A stretch of 35,106 nt of DNA from Chloroflexota bacterium. GTDB taxonomy: Bacteria; Chloroflexota; Dehalococcoidia; UBA2979. The notes under the pieces were generated by a model. The model was not told the origin of the DNA, made no database searches, and worked only from the letters and a program-made list of their open reading frames with translations. Positions 15,381-23,576 of this stretch are shown one piece after another. Position 1 is the first letter of the stretch; every line of letters starts with the position of its first letter. The stretch covers positions 1 through 35,106 of the forward strand of contig CANKAU010000025.1 in NCBI GenBank assembly GCA_947479915.1, read 5' to 3'. The translations under genes were made by a program, and so were the position numbers.

Positions 15381-15416
15381 CCTCGCCTCGCCCGGCATGC
15401 CGCGGGCGAGGCGAGG
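15381..15416 (-). terminator. 13-bp hairpin after the crotonase gene, touching the next ribosome binding site
   Basis: CCTCGCCTCGCCC (15381-15393) pairs exactly with GGGCGAGGCGAGG (15404-15416) across a ten-base loop. On the minus strand it follows the crotonase stop by 23 bases, and its far arm (GGCGAGG) runs into GAGGAG, the ribosome binding site of the secreted-protein gene. It may terminate, or hold translation of the next gene low. Confidence 0.6.
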
Positions 15417-15439
15417 GTAGCGTGCGGCCTATGCGTTGC

Positions 15440-16258
15440 CTACTCGTTGAGGAAGACGGGGGCGCGCTTCTCGGCGAACGCCTTCGGGCCCTCGATGGAG
15501 TCCTTCATGCCGCGCAGGTTCTGCTCCAGGTTCGTGGCGTAGCGGGCCGCCTCGAACGGGCTCATGAACGAGCCGCGGTACAGGATCTCCTTGAAGTTGC
15601 GAACGGCGCGCGGCGCCAGCGTCATCATGCGCGTCGCCCACTCCATGGCGGTCGGCATCAGCTGGTCCGGCGGGACGACCTGGTTCACGAAGCCCATCTC
15701 GTAGGCACGCTGCGCGGAGACGCGGCGGTCACCCCACAGCACCAGCTCCAGCGAGTTGCCGAGGCCGATGATGCGCGGCAGGTGGTGAACCCATCCGGCG
15801 CCCTGGTTCCAGCGCACCTCGGTGACGCCGAACTCGGCCGTCTCGGAGGCGATGCGGATGTCGCACTGCATCGCGTGGTTGAAGCCGCCCGCGACGGCGA
15901 TGCCGTTGACCGCGGCGATCGTCGGCTTCCAGCAGTTGAGGCGTTCCGCGATCGGGAAGATGTTGGCGAGGTAGTCGGGCATGGTGACCATCGGGTCCGG
16001 CAGGCCCGCGGCGGCGGCGGCGTCGCGGTCGGCGCGCTCGCGCAGGTCCTGGCCGGTACCGAAGGCGCGACCGGCACCGGTGAGCACCATCACCCACGCG
16101 CTGTCGTCGTGCGCGAACTCCCAGTACGTCTCGTGAACCTGCTTCCGCAGGTCGCCGTTGAAGGCATTGAGGCGCTCCGGGCGGTTCAGGGTGACGACCC
16201 AGATGCGCCCGTTCTCCTCGGTGTCCAGTTGGAGCACGCCATCCTTGACTCGCGTCAT
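15440..16258 (-). CDS. Enoyl-CoA hydratase/isomerase (crotonase) family protein
   Basis: Crotonase-fold protein of 272 residues. IWVVTLNRPERLNAF near 20-33, the first oxyanion-hole region GTGQDLRER, and AAVNGIAVAGGFNHAMQCDIRIAS are all family signatures. Of the two catalytic glutamates of hydratases, the first position (GGGCE in rat hydratase) reads N/H here (GGFNHAM), while the second is kept (FGVTEVRW). One remaining glutamate is typical of isomerases and some other crotonases, so hydratase activity is doubtful. ATG behind a strong GGGAGGAA site. It is divergent from the fused CoA transferase at 16484, with a shared 225-bp promoter region, which suggests a common pathway. Confidence 0.9.
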   Translation of the reverse strand: MTRVKDGVLQLDTEENGRIWVVTLNRPERLNAFNGDLRKQVHETYWEFAHDDSAWVMVLTGAGRAFGTGQDLRERADRDAAAAAGLPDPMVTMPDYLANIFPIAERLNCWKPTIAAVNGIAVAGGFNHAMQCDIRIASETAEFGVTEVRWNQGAGWVHHLPRIIGLGNSLELVLWGDRRVSAQRAYEMGFVNQVVPPDQLMPTAMEWATRMMTLAPRAVRNFKEILYRGSFMSPFEAARYATNLEQNLRGMKDSIEGPKAFAEKRAPVFLNE

Positions 16259-16403
16259 CGTCGATTCCTCCCGTGCGCGCGCACGACTCGTGGCAACGTG
16301 GGCGTCCGGCGGCGCGGCACGCGGACGCGCCCGCCATGCGAGGCTCCTCGACGGCGAGCGCCCGAGGTATAACACCGCGCATGGCGCGCCCCTACTGAAA
16401 GAT

Positions 16404-16432
16404 TTATGCGCCCGTCGAGGCGCTGGTACGAT
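16404..16432 (+). promoter_or_regulatory. Promoter of the second fused CoA transferase
   Basis: TTATGC (16404-16409), a 17-bp spacer and TACGAT (16427-16432). On the other strand GTTATACC (16366-16373) is a likely -10 for the crotonase gene, making this a divergent promoter region. Confidence 0.5.
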
Positions 16433-16483
16433 GCCGCGAGCCTCGCCGCAACAAGGACGAGCAGAGCGCACCGGGAGGATCGG

Positions 16484-18934
16484 ATGCTGCAGGGCACCCG
16501 CGTCATCGAACTGAGCACGGATGTCGCCGGCGCGTTCGCCGGCCGCCTGCTCGCGCTGTACGGCGCGGACGTCGTGACCATCGAGCCGCCCGAGGGCCAC
16601 CCGATCCGCCACCTCCCGCCGTGGCCCACCGCGACCGCCTCGCCGGACGAGAGCGTCCTCTTCGCCTACCTGGGCGCCGGCAAGCGCAGCGCCGTCCTCG
16701 ACCTCGCGAGCGCCGAAGGTGCCGCGCGCGCACGGGCGCTGATCCAGGGTGCCGACCTCGTCATCGACTCCGGGACGCCCGGCCGGCTGGAGGCGCTGGG
16801 GATCGATCTCACCGCGATCGCCGCGGCGCACCCGGCGCTCGTCGTGCTGCAGATCTCGCCGTACGGGCAGGACGGCCCGCGATCCTCGTGGCGCGCGTCG
16901 TCGCTGACGGCGTTCGCGACCGGCGGTCAGATGGCGGCATGCGGCGACCCGGACATGCCGCCGCTGAAGACCGCGGGCCACCAGGCGTTCTATTTCGCGG
17001 GCCTGCACGGGTTCGCCTCGTCGCTGACGGCGCTGTACGCGGCGCGCACGACGGGCATCGGCGACCGCATCGACCTGTCGATCCAGGAGCTGCACGCCGC
17101 GGGCATCGAGGCGCAGATGGCGAACGCGCTGGTGCGTGGCGCCGACAGCGCGCGGCTCACCGGCAACAACATGTACGCGCAATGGGGCATCCAGCCCTGC
17201 GCCGACGGCTACATCGGCGTCGCGGCGATGCCTCGGCAGTCCGGTTCCGTGTACGACGCGATCGGGCACCCGGAGTTGAAGGACGACCCGGAGTTCGCGT
17301 CCGGCTGGGCGCCCGCGGCGAACGAGGTCCTCGGCGCGCTGATCCCCGCATGGACGATGCAGCACACCGCCGAGGAGATCTTCCGCATCGCCTCCGAGGT
17401 GCGCGCACCGTTCTCGCGCATCCTCACGCCGCGTGAGCTCTACGAATGGCCGCATCTCGCCGAGATCGGCTTCTGGCAGCACGTCGAGCACCCGCGCCTC
17501 GGTCGCCACCCGCTGCCGTCCGGCCCGATCCAGTTCGACGGCACCGCCCCCGGCTCCTACCGCGGCGAGAACCGCCGCGCACCGCTCCTCGGCGAGCACA
17601 CCGCCGAGGTCGTCGCCCAGATCGCGCACGCAGCGCCCTCGATGCCCACGACGAGCGTCGAGGCACCCGCCCTGCCGTTCGCGGGCCTGCGCGTCGTGGA
17701 CGTGTCGCAGGTGTGGGCGGGCCCCTACGCGACACGGCTGCTCGCGGACATGGGCGCCGAGGTGATCAAGGTCGAGGGGCCGACCTACCCCGATCCGATC
17801 CGCACCATGTCCGGCGCGCGCACGGTGCCCGAGATCAACCAGATCCCCTACTTCAACGAGTACGGCCGCAACAAACTGGGCGTGAACCTCGACCTCAAGC
17901 AACCCGAGGGGGTCGAGGCGCTCCGGCGACTGATCAAGACGGCGGACGTGTTCATCGAGAACTGGAGCAGCGGTGTCGCTGACCGGCAGGGACTGGGCTA
18001 CGAGGACGTGAAGCGCGTCAACCCGCGCATCGTTTATGTCTCGATGCCCGGCTTCGGCCATGTCGGCAGCGACGCCTCGCGCATCGGCTTCGGGCCGACG
18101 ATCGAGCAGATGGGCGGCCTCGCCGCGCTCCAGGGGTACGAGGGCCGCCCGCCCCACCGCAGCGCGATCTCCTACGGCGACCCGATCGCCGGCACCACGG
18201 CGGCCGCCGGGGTCGCCCTTGCCCTGCTGCGCCGCGAACGCACCGGTGAGCCCGCCTACGTGATGGTGGCGCAGCGCGACGGCATTGCCGGGCTGATCTC
18301 CGAGTACGTCATCGGCGAGGTCCTCGGCTGCCCGCTTCCGATGCGCATCGGCGACCGTGACCCGCACTTCGCGCCCTCGAACGCCTACCCGGCGCAGGAC
18401 AGCGCGCCGCGAGCGATCATGGACATCAACGGCAACCCGATCGGCTCCGTGGAGGATCGCTGGCTCACGCTCACCGTGGACACCGACGATGCGTGGGGCG
18501 CGCTGCGCCACATCATCGGCGACCCGCGCCTCGAGGCCCCCGCCTATGCGACGCGCGAGGGCCGCGCCGCGGCGCACGAGGCGATCGACGCGGTGATCGC
18601 GGAGTGGAGCGCCACGCGGGATGCCGAGGAAAGCGCCGCACGACTCCAGACCGCCGGCGTCATCGCCGCGCCCATCCTCTCCCCGCTGATGCTCGCGAGT
18701 GACACGCACCTCGAGGCGCGCGGCGCGTTCCTCTGGTACGACCACGCGGAGGCGGGCCACGTCCGCACGACGCGACCGACCTGGCGCATGACGCGCCGCC
18801 CGATCACCAGCGTGCGCGCAGCACCGCGCTTTGGCGCCGACAGCGACGACGTCCTGCGCCGCCTTGGCTACTCCGAGGACGACGTACGCGCGTTCGCGGC
18901 GAAGCACGTCACCTCGACGGCGATCGTCGAGTAG
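16484..18934 (+). CDS. Fused two-domain family III CoA transferase (CaiB/BaiF), second paralogue
   Basis: Protein of 816 residues with two CaiB/BaiF units (about 1-385 and 397-816) and the family motif RAPLLGEHT near 366. The second unit is the more canonical: its start VVDVSQVWAGPYATRLLADM and IKVEGP are textbook, and the residue aligned to the catalytic aspartate of formyl-CoA transferase is Asp (AQRDG, D599). In the first unit, which starts ELSTDVAGAFAGRLLALYG, that residue is Glu (SIQEL, E202). This is the reverse of the paralogue at 7138-9531. ATG with GGGAGG seven bases upstream. Divergent from a crotonase gene; the stop lies 9 bases from a convergent gene. Substrate unknown. Confidence 0.9.
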   Translation: MLQGTRVIELSTDVAGAFAGRLLALYGADVVTIEPPEGHPIRHLPPWPTATASPDESVLFAYLGAGKRSAVLDLASAEGAARARALIQGADLVIDSGTPGRLEALGIDLTAIAAAHPALVVLQISPYGQDGPRSSWRASSLTAFATGGQMAACGDPDMPPLKTAGHQAFYFAGLHGFASSLTALYAARTTGIGDRIDLSIQELHAAGIEAQMANALVRGADSARLTGNNMYAQWGIQPCADGYIGVAAMPRQSGSVYDAIGHPELKDDPEFASGWAPAANEVLGALIPAWTMQHTAEEIFRIASEVRAPFSRILTPRELYEWPHLAEIGFWQHVEHPRLGRHPLPSGPIQFDGTAPGSYRGENRRAPLLGEHTAEVVAQIAHAAPSMPTTSVEAPALPFAGLRVVDVSQVWAGPYATRLLADMGAEVIKVEGPTYPDPIRTMSGARTVPEINQIPYFNEYGRNKLGVNLDLKQPEGVEALRRLIKTADVFIENWSSGVADRQGLGYEDVKRVNPRIVYVSMPGFGHVGSDASRIGFGPTIEQMGGLAALQGYEGRPPHRSAISYGDPIAGTTAAAGVALALLRRERTGEPAYVMVAQRDGIAGLISEYVIGEVLGCPLPMRIGDRDPHFAPSNAYPAQDSAPRAIMDINGNPIGSVEDRWLTLTVDTDDAWGALRHIIGDPRLEAPAYATREGRAAAHEAIDAVIAEWSATRDAEESAARLQTAGVIAAPILSPLMLASDTHLEARGAFLWYDHAEAGHVRTTRPTWRMTRRPITSVRAAPRFGADSDDVLRRLGYSEDDVRAFAAKHVTSTAIVE

Positions 18935-18943
18935 GCGGCGGGG

Positions 18944-19387
18944 CTACGCTCGGGGCGGGTCGAACGTCCAGCGCGTGTTGTGACTGACGTAGGCGCCTTC
19001 GAGCCATGCCCAGCCGACCTCCGGCGTGACATGGAACAGCGCGGGGTCGTCGCCCAGCACCGGGTACACATCGAAGGGCTCGCCGGTCTCGCCGTCGGCG
19101 TACTTCGCGCGGAAGGCGTCGGCAGCGCGTTGGACCCGCGCGGCGTCACGCACCAGCTCCACCGGCCCCTGCACCATGATCACGTCGTCCGCGCTGTCCA
19201 GGTGGACCACGGCGTACGGCGTCGCAGCGAGGTTCTTCAACTTCTGGCCCATCGTCCCGAACCACAGACCGTCGTCCAGCCAGACGCCCCAGACGGGCGC
19301 GCTGTGCGGGCGGCCGTCCGGCCTCGTCGTGCTGATCCAGTAGTTGTTCGCGGTGCGCAGGCGCGCCAGCGCGCGGCCCTGCAGCAT
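18944..19387 (-). CDS. Pyridoxamine 5'-phosphate oxidase-fold protein (FMN/F420-binding family)
   Basis: Small split-barrel protein of 147 residues. The core ANNYWISTTRPDGRPHSAPV with VWGVWLDDGLWFGT is the classic beta strand pair of PPOX-like flavin or F420 binding proteins, followed by KLKNLAATPYAVVHLDS, which contacts the phosphate of the cofactor in relatives. The C-terminal TRWTFDPPRA is also usual. Such proteins reduce or sequester small electrophiles, or bind haem; the substrate cannot be told. It begins at ATG 19387 with no clear ribosome binding site; a CTG 51 bases upstream follows AAGGAG at good distance, so translation may begin there. Last gene of the peptidase-rarA-PPOX row. Confidence 0.85.
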   Translation of the reverse strand: MLQGRALARLRTANNYWISTTRPDGRPHSAPVWGVWLDDGLWFGTMGQKLKNLAATPYAVVHLDSADDVIMVQGPVELVRDAARVQRAADAFRAKYADGETGEPFDVYPVLGDDPALFHVTPEVGWAWLEGAYVSHNTRWTFDPPRA

Positions 19388-19522
19388 CGGCGCGTGGTCG
19401 CTCGGCGCGGTGTTCGAGGCGTCTGGTTCGCTGGTCAGGGACCGCTCCTTCCGTGGTGGCGCTCCACTGCGAGCGCGGACGACGGAGGGTACCAGAACCG
19501 CCGGGAGCGCCGAGGCCGGAGC

Positions 19523-20932
19523 CTATCGCGCGGGCGGAGCGCCGTCGGGCGCGGCGGGCGGGTTGCGTCGCGCGGCCCACGCCGCCTCGATGCGCGCCTC
19601 GTGGCCGAGGCCGCCCGCGATGTAGTAGCGGTGCCCCTCCACGGCGTCGGGGCGATGCGTCTGCCCGGGCGCGAGGTGATCCGGTTCGTCGTGCGCGTAG
19701 CGGTAGCCCTGTCCGTAGCCCATGCCGCGCATGAGCCCGGTCACGGCGTTCCGCAGGTGCATCGGCACCGGGTCGTTCCGCGTCGCCTGCACGTCGGCAA
19801 GCGCGCGGTTGTACGCGGCGTAGGCGCTGTTCGACTTCGGCGCGCGGGCGAGGTAGACCGTCGTCTCCGCAAGCGCGAGCCGCCCCTCCGGCATACCGAG
19901 GAAGTGCACCGCCTGCTGGCACGCGACGGCCAACTGCAGCGCCGTGGGATCCGCGAGGCCGACGTCCTCGGCGGCGGTGATCACCAGGCGTCGCGCGATG
20001 AACATCGGGTCCTCGCCGGCCTCGACCATTCGCGCGAGCCAGTAGAGCGCGCCGTCCGGATCGGAGTCGCGCAGCGTCTTGATGAACGCCGAGATCGTGT
20101 CGTAGTGCGCGTCGCCCTCGCGGTCGTAGAGCAGGGTCGGCGCCTGCGCCGCGCCCTCGATCTGCTCACGCGTCAGCACCTTCACGCCGCGATCGTCGAG
20201 AGGTGCCGCGTCCACAGCGAGCTCGAGGATGTTGAGCACCGTCCGCGCGTCACCGGCGGCGAGCAGCGTCAGCGTGTGCATCGTCTCGTCGTCGATCTCG
20301 ATCCGCGGCGCGCCCGGGTCGCTCGCCAGTCCGCGCTGGGGATCCTCGATCGCGCGGCGCACGATCGCTGACAGCGCGGCTTCGTCGAGCAGGTCGAGGC
20401 GGAACACCCGCGACCGGGAGAGCAGCGGCGCAACGAGGTAGAACGACGGGTTCTCGGTCGTCGCGCCGATCAGCGTGACGGTGCCTGCCTCGACGTGCGG
20501 GAGCAGCGCGTCCTGCTGGCTGCGGTTGAAGCGATGCAGCTCGTCGATGAACAAGATGGTGCGGCGTCCGCTGACCTTCAGCCGGTCGGCGGCCTCGGCG
20601 ATCACGCGGCGCACGTCCGCGACGCCGCTGCTGACCGCCGACAGCTCCGCGAAGAAGCGCTGCGTCTGCGCCGCGATGATGGTGGCGAGGGTCGTCTTCC
20701 CGGACCCCGGTGGCCCCCACAGGATGATTGAGGGCAGCCGATCCGCCTCGATCATCTGGCGTAGTGGACGGCCCGCGCCGACGACCTGCGCCTGCCCCAC
20801 GTACTCATCGAGGGTGCGCGGGCGCATGCGCGCGGCCAGCGGCGCATCGCGGCGTGGCGCGGGCTGCGCGGGGCCGGCGAGCATGTCGGCCTGCACGCCG
20901 GGCGGGACGGGACGGGATCGACGTTCGGCCAT
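19523..20932 (-). CDS. rarA: Replication-associated recombination protein A (AAA+ ATPase)
   Basis: Clamp-loader-like AAA+ ATPase of 469 residues (RarA/MgsA, homologue of WRNIP1) that acts at stalled replication forks with SSB. After a proline-rich N-terminus, RMRPRTLDEYVGQ (35-47) is the family opening. Walker A is GPPGSGKTT (73-81), Walker B ILFIDELHRF (126-135), sensor 1 IGATTENPSF and the arginine finger region LLSRSRVF. The C-terminal collar contains DGDALY-like DPDGALYWLARMVEAGEDP and RRLVITAAEDVGLADP, which are RarA signatures, and KSNSAYAAYNRA near the end. ATG start; 20 bases after the metallopeptidase gene, so probably in one transcript with it. Confidence 0.95.
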   Translation of the reverse strand: MAERRSRPVPPGVQADMLAGPAQPAPRRDAPLAARMRPRTLDEYVGQAQVVGAGRPLRQMIEADRLPSIILWGPPGSGKTTLATIIAAQTQRFFAELSAVSSGVADVRRVIAEAADRLKVSGRRTILFIDELHRFNRSQQDALLPHVEAGTVTLIGATTENPSFYLVAPLLSRSRVFRLDLLDEAALSAIVRRAIEDPQRGLASDPGAPRIEIDDETMHTLTLLAAGDARTVLNILELAVDAAPLDDRGVKVLTREQIEGAAQAPTLLYDREGDAHYDTISAFIKTLRDSDPDGALYWLARMVEAGEDPMFIARRLVITAAEDVGLADPTALQLAVACQQAVHFLGMPEGRLALAETTVYLARAPKSNSAYAAYNRALADVQATRNDPVPMHLRNAVTGLMRGMGYGQGYRYAHDEPDHLAPGQTHRPDAVEGHRYYIAGGLGHEARIEAAWAARRNPPAAPDGAPPAR

Positions 20933-20952
20933 GGGTCGAGTCTACGCGCCGC

Positions 20953-21879
20953 TCAGGTGGCGGCGATGCCCCGCTGGCGTCTCCATGCCTCGAAACGTGT
21001 CTCGAAGGCGCTGCGCGTCTCGCCGAACGCGGCCTCGAACGCCGTGAGTGGCGACTGGTCGGCGAGCCGCCGGTAGTAGTCGCCCAGCGCGGGCACGCCC
21101 TTGTCCCCCACCAACTGGTCTGCGGCCAGCGCGCCGAGGGCGTACTCGGTCGCCTGGGGGGATCGCCCCGCGACCGCCAGCGGTAATTGTGGCGAACGCG
21201 CGACCGCGCGGATCGCCGCCTCCTGGAAGTCCGCCTTCGCGCGCAGGCCGGCCTCGATCACCGACATCTGCGAGGCGTACTCGGCGGCACCCTCGATCAG
21301 CCACAGCACCGGCGAGGATCCGCCGCCGCCCAGCGTGAACTGCATGAGGTGGAACACCTCGTGCGCCACGACCGCGATCTTGTCCACGCGCGTGAGGCGC
21401 GGCCACGAGCGGTTGCCCAGGAGCAGCGTGATGTTGCGCCCGTCCGCCTCGCCAAGCGGCCCCGAGGCGCGCGACAGGTCAAGGTGGATCCGCGGGCGAT
21501 TGGTCAGGTAGTAGCCGGTGCGCTGGCGGTAGTACTCCGCAGCGACGCGCGCGCTCTCGCGCATCAGGCGTTCCTCGTCGTCCGGCACCCCCGCGTCCAC
21601 GTTGAACACGAATTGCGTCGGCACGTCGCGCGACAGGCCGAGAGCGGGCGGCGGCCACGGTTCGTCGTCCTCAGCAGTGCGCGCGGGCGCCGCGGTGAAG
21701 GTGGGAGCGGCGGTGGCGAGAGCGGCGCGCGGCGGAGCGTCGCGACGGGCGACCTCGCGGCGGGCCAGCTCCACCATGCCGCCGGCGGCGCCGAGCGACA
21801 CGAGCACTGCACCGCCGCCGATCGCGAGCACGCGACGACGCGACATCGACTCGTCGAGGACGGACTCCGGGTCGGGCAT
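20953..21879 (-). CDS. Tat-exported zinc metallopeptidase-like protein (peptidase MA type)
   Basis: Protein of 308 residues. A twin-arginine signal SRRRVLAIGG (13-22) and hydrophobic stretch mark export, followed by an Ala/Pro/Thr linker (50-80). The catalytic part carries HEVFH (173-177) and, 18 residues on, LIEGAAEY with the likely third zinc ligand at E196 or E200, the gluzincin arrangement of peptidase MA-like proteins. The ending FEAAFGETRSAFETRFEAWR resembles the C-terminal repeat found in such bacterial peptidases. The chosen ATG at 21879 follows AAGG; an ATG at 21909 would add ten residues. Target is unknown. It shares a short divergent promoter region with gatB. Confidence 0.8.
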   Translation of the reverse strand: MPDPESVLDESMSRRRVLAIGGGAVLVSLGAAGGMVELARREVARRDAPPRAALATAAPTFTAAPARTAEDDEPWPPPALGLSRDVPTQFVFNVDAGVPDDEERLMRESARVAAEYYRQRTGYYLTNRPRIHLDLSRASGPLGEADGRNITLLLGNRSWPRLTRVDKIAVVAHEVFHLMQFTLGGGGSSPVLWLIEGAAEYASQMSVIEAGLRAKADFQEAAIRAVARSPQLPLAVAGRSPQATEYALGALAADQLVGDKGVPALGDYYRRLADQSPLTAFEAAFGETRSAFETRFEAWRRQRGIAAT

Positions 21880-21933
21880 CGCGTCGCCTTGTCTCGCCGG
21901 TGGGCGCATGGTCGATGTTACGTCCGGGCGCGG

Positions 21934-21939
21934 TAGGAT
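21934..21939 (+). promoter_or_regulatory. Putative -10 box of gatB
   Basis: TAGGAT, 36 bases before the GTG start; GTCGAT at 21911-21916 is a weak -35 with a 17-bp spacer. Confidence 0.45.
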
Positions 21940-21975
21940 GGATGCCTGAACGCCCGCGCAGCCCGAGGTGAGCCT

Positions 21976-23454
21976 GTGACGACCCAGACCCGCACGAAGT
22001 ACGAAGCCGTGATCGGTCTCGAGGTCCACATCCAGCTCAAGACCCGATCGAAGATGTTCTGCGGCTGCGACCGCGAGTACTTCGACGCCGCGCCCAACTC
22101 CCACGTGTGCCCCGTGTGCCTCGGCATGCCGGGGATGCTGCCGGTCATCAACCAGGAAGCCGTGACCAGCACGCTGCTGGCGGGCCTCGCCCTCGGCTGC
22201 GACATCCCGAGCTACGCGAAGTTCGACCGCAAGAACTACCCGTACCCCGACCTGATGAAGGGCTACCAGATCTCGCAGTTCGACCAGCCGTTCTGCCTCA
22301 ACGGCGTGCTGGAGATCGAGGTCGAAGGCGCGCGTCGCCTCGTGCACCTCGAGCGCATCCACCTCGAAGAGGACACGGCGCGCCTGCTGCACCGGGACAA
22401 CGGCATCGAGTCGTACTCGCTGCTGGACGTGAACCGCGCGGGATCGCCGCTGATGGAGCTGGTGACGAAGCCGGACATGCACTCCGGCGAGGAGGCGCAC
22501 GCCTTCCTGCGCACGCTGCGCCAGGTCATGCGCTACCTGCGGATTGCGGACGCGGACATGGACAAGGGCGGCATGCGCTGCGACGCGAACGTCTCCATCC
22601 GCCCCTTCGGGCAGGAAGAGCTCGGCCGCAAGGTCGAGGTGAAGAACATGAACTCGTTCCGCAGCGTGCAGCGCGCGATCGAGTTCGAGATCGAGCGCCA
22701 GTCGCGGATGATGGACGCTGGCGAGCGCATCGTTCAGGAGACGCGCGGCTACGTGGACGCCACCGGCGAGACCGTCTCGCAGCGCTCCAAGGAGGAGGCG
22801 AGCGACTACCGCTACTTCCCCGAGCCCGATCTGCCCCCGCTGCACATCGCCCCGGAGACCATCGAGACCCTGCGCGAGAAGCTGCCGGAGCTGCCGGCGG
22901 CGCGCCTCGCGCGGTTCGAGACGCAGTACGGCCTGACGCCTGCCGAGGCGCGCATCCTCACGGAGTCGCGTTCCGACGGCGACGCCTTCGAGGAGGCCGT
23001 TGGCATCGCAGGCGCGGAACACGCGCGACCGGTGGCGCACTGGTTCACAGGCGACGTGCTGAAGCACCTCAACGCGCTCGGCGGTGAGGCAGAGCTGGGC
23101 GACACGAAGGTCACGGGGCGCCACATCGGCGAGCTGGTGCGTCTCGTGGCGTCGAACGCGGTCACCGCCGCGACGGCCAAGGAAGTCCTCGACGTCGCGT
23201 TCGAGACGGGCGACCTGCCCGAGGCGATCGTGGATGCGCGCGGGCTGCGCCAGGTCACGGACGCCGGCGCGATCGACGAGGTCGCTCAGAAGGCGATCGC
23301 GGCGAACCCGAAGGCGGTCGAGGACTACCGCGCCGGGAAGCAGGCCGCGATCGGCTTCCTCGTGGGCCAGGTGATGCGCGAGATGAAGGGGCGAGCAGAC
23401 GCCAACACCGCCGCCGAGACGCTCCGCCGCCACCTGGACGCGGCCGCGGGCTAA
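21976..23454 (+). CDS. gatB: Aspartyl/glutamyl-tRNA amidotransferase subunit B
   Basis: Subunit B of GatCAB (492 residues), which binds the mischarged tRNA and activates Glu-tRNA(Gln) or Asp-tRNA(Asn) for amidation. YEAVIGLEVHIQLKTRSKMF at 10-29, the zinc-site cysteines FCGC...CPVCLG, the ALGCDIPSYAKFDRKNYPYPDLMKGYQISQ-type core and RSKEEASDYRYFPEPDLPP are near-invariant GatB motifs. The C-terminal YqeY-like tail (from about 355) is present (NPKAVEDYRAGKQAAIGFLVGQVM). GTG start behind GAGGTGA. gatA and gatC are not next to it, so the operon is split in this genome. Confidence 0.97.
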   Translation: MTTQTRTKYEAVIGLEVHIQLKTRSKMFCGCDREYFDAAPNSHVCPVCLGMPGMLPVINQEAVTSTLLAGLALGCDIPSYAKFDRKNYPYPDLMKGYQISQFDQPFCLNGVLEIEVEGARRLVHLERIHLEEDTARLLHRDNGIESYSLLDVNRAGSPLMELVTKPDMHSGEEAHAFLRTLRQVMRYLRIADADMDKGGMRCDANVSIRPFGQEELGRKVEVKNMNSFRSVQRAIEFEIERQSRMMDAGERIVQETRGYVDATGETVSQRSKEEASDYRYFPEPDLPPLHIAPETIETLREKLPELPAARLARFETQYGLTPAEARILTESRSDGDAFEEAVGIAGAEHARPVAHWFTGDVLKHLNALGGEAELGDTKVTGRHIGELVRLVASNAVTAATAKEVLDVAFETGDLPEAIVDARGLRQVTDAGAIDEVAQKAIAANPKAVEDYRAGKQAAIGFLVGQVMREMKGRADANTAAETLRRHLDAAAG

Positions 23455-23455
23455 C

Positions 23456-23476
23456 CGAGGCGGCCGGGCGGCCTCG
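23456..23476 (+). terminator. Short hairpin after gatB
   Basis: CGAGGC (23456-23461) and GCCTCG (23471-23476) with a nine-base loop, directly after the TAA stop and followed by TTCG. Weak candidate without a T-run. Confidence 0.4.
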
Positions 23477-23517
23477 TTCGCGCGGGAGTGCGAGAGCACC
23501 CCGCAGGGACGGACGAG

Positions 23518-23546
23518 TTGACTGCCAAGGCACGTGAGCGTTTACT
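23518..23546 (+). promoter_or_regulatory. Promoter of the yvcK-like gene
   Basis: TTGACT (23518-23523), a 17-bp spacer and TTTACT (23541-23546), among the best sigma-70-like matches in the window. The start would fall near 23553, leaving a leader of about 24 bases. Confidence 0.65.
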
Positions 23547-23576
23547 CGACGTGGCGGGCAGCGAGCGAGTTACTCC

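Noticed and set aside
15440-18907. A 1155-residue open frame on the minus strand running through the second CoA transferase gene.
   Set aside because: Only its last 272 codons (the crotonase) look like protein; the rest is Arg/Ala/Val/Asp-rich antisense of the CoA transferase, which has clear family motifs on the plus strand.
20953-23499. An 848-residue open frame on the minus strand opposite gatB.
   Set aside because: The part opposite gatB is low-complexity antisense; the real gene is the 308-residue peptidase starting at 21879 with a Tat signal.
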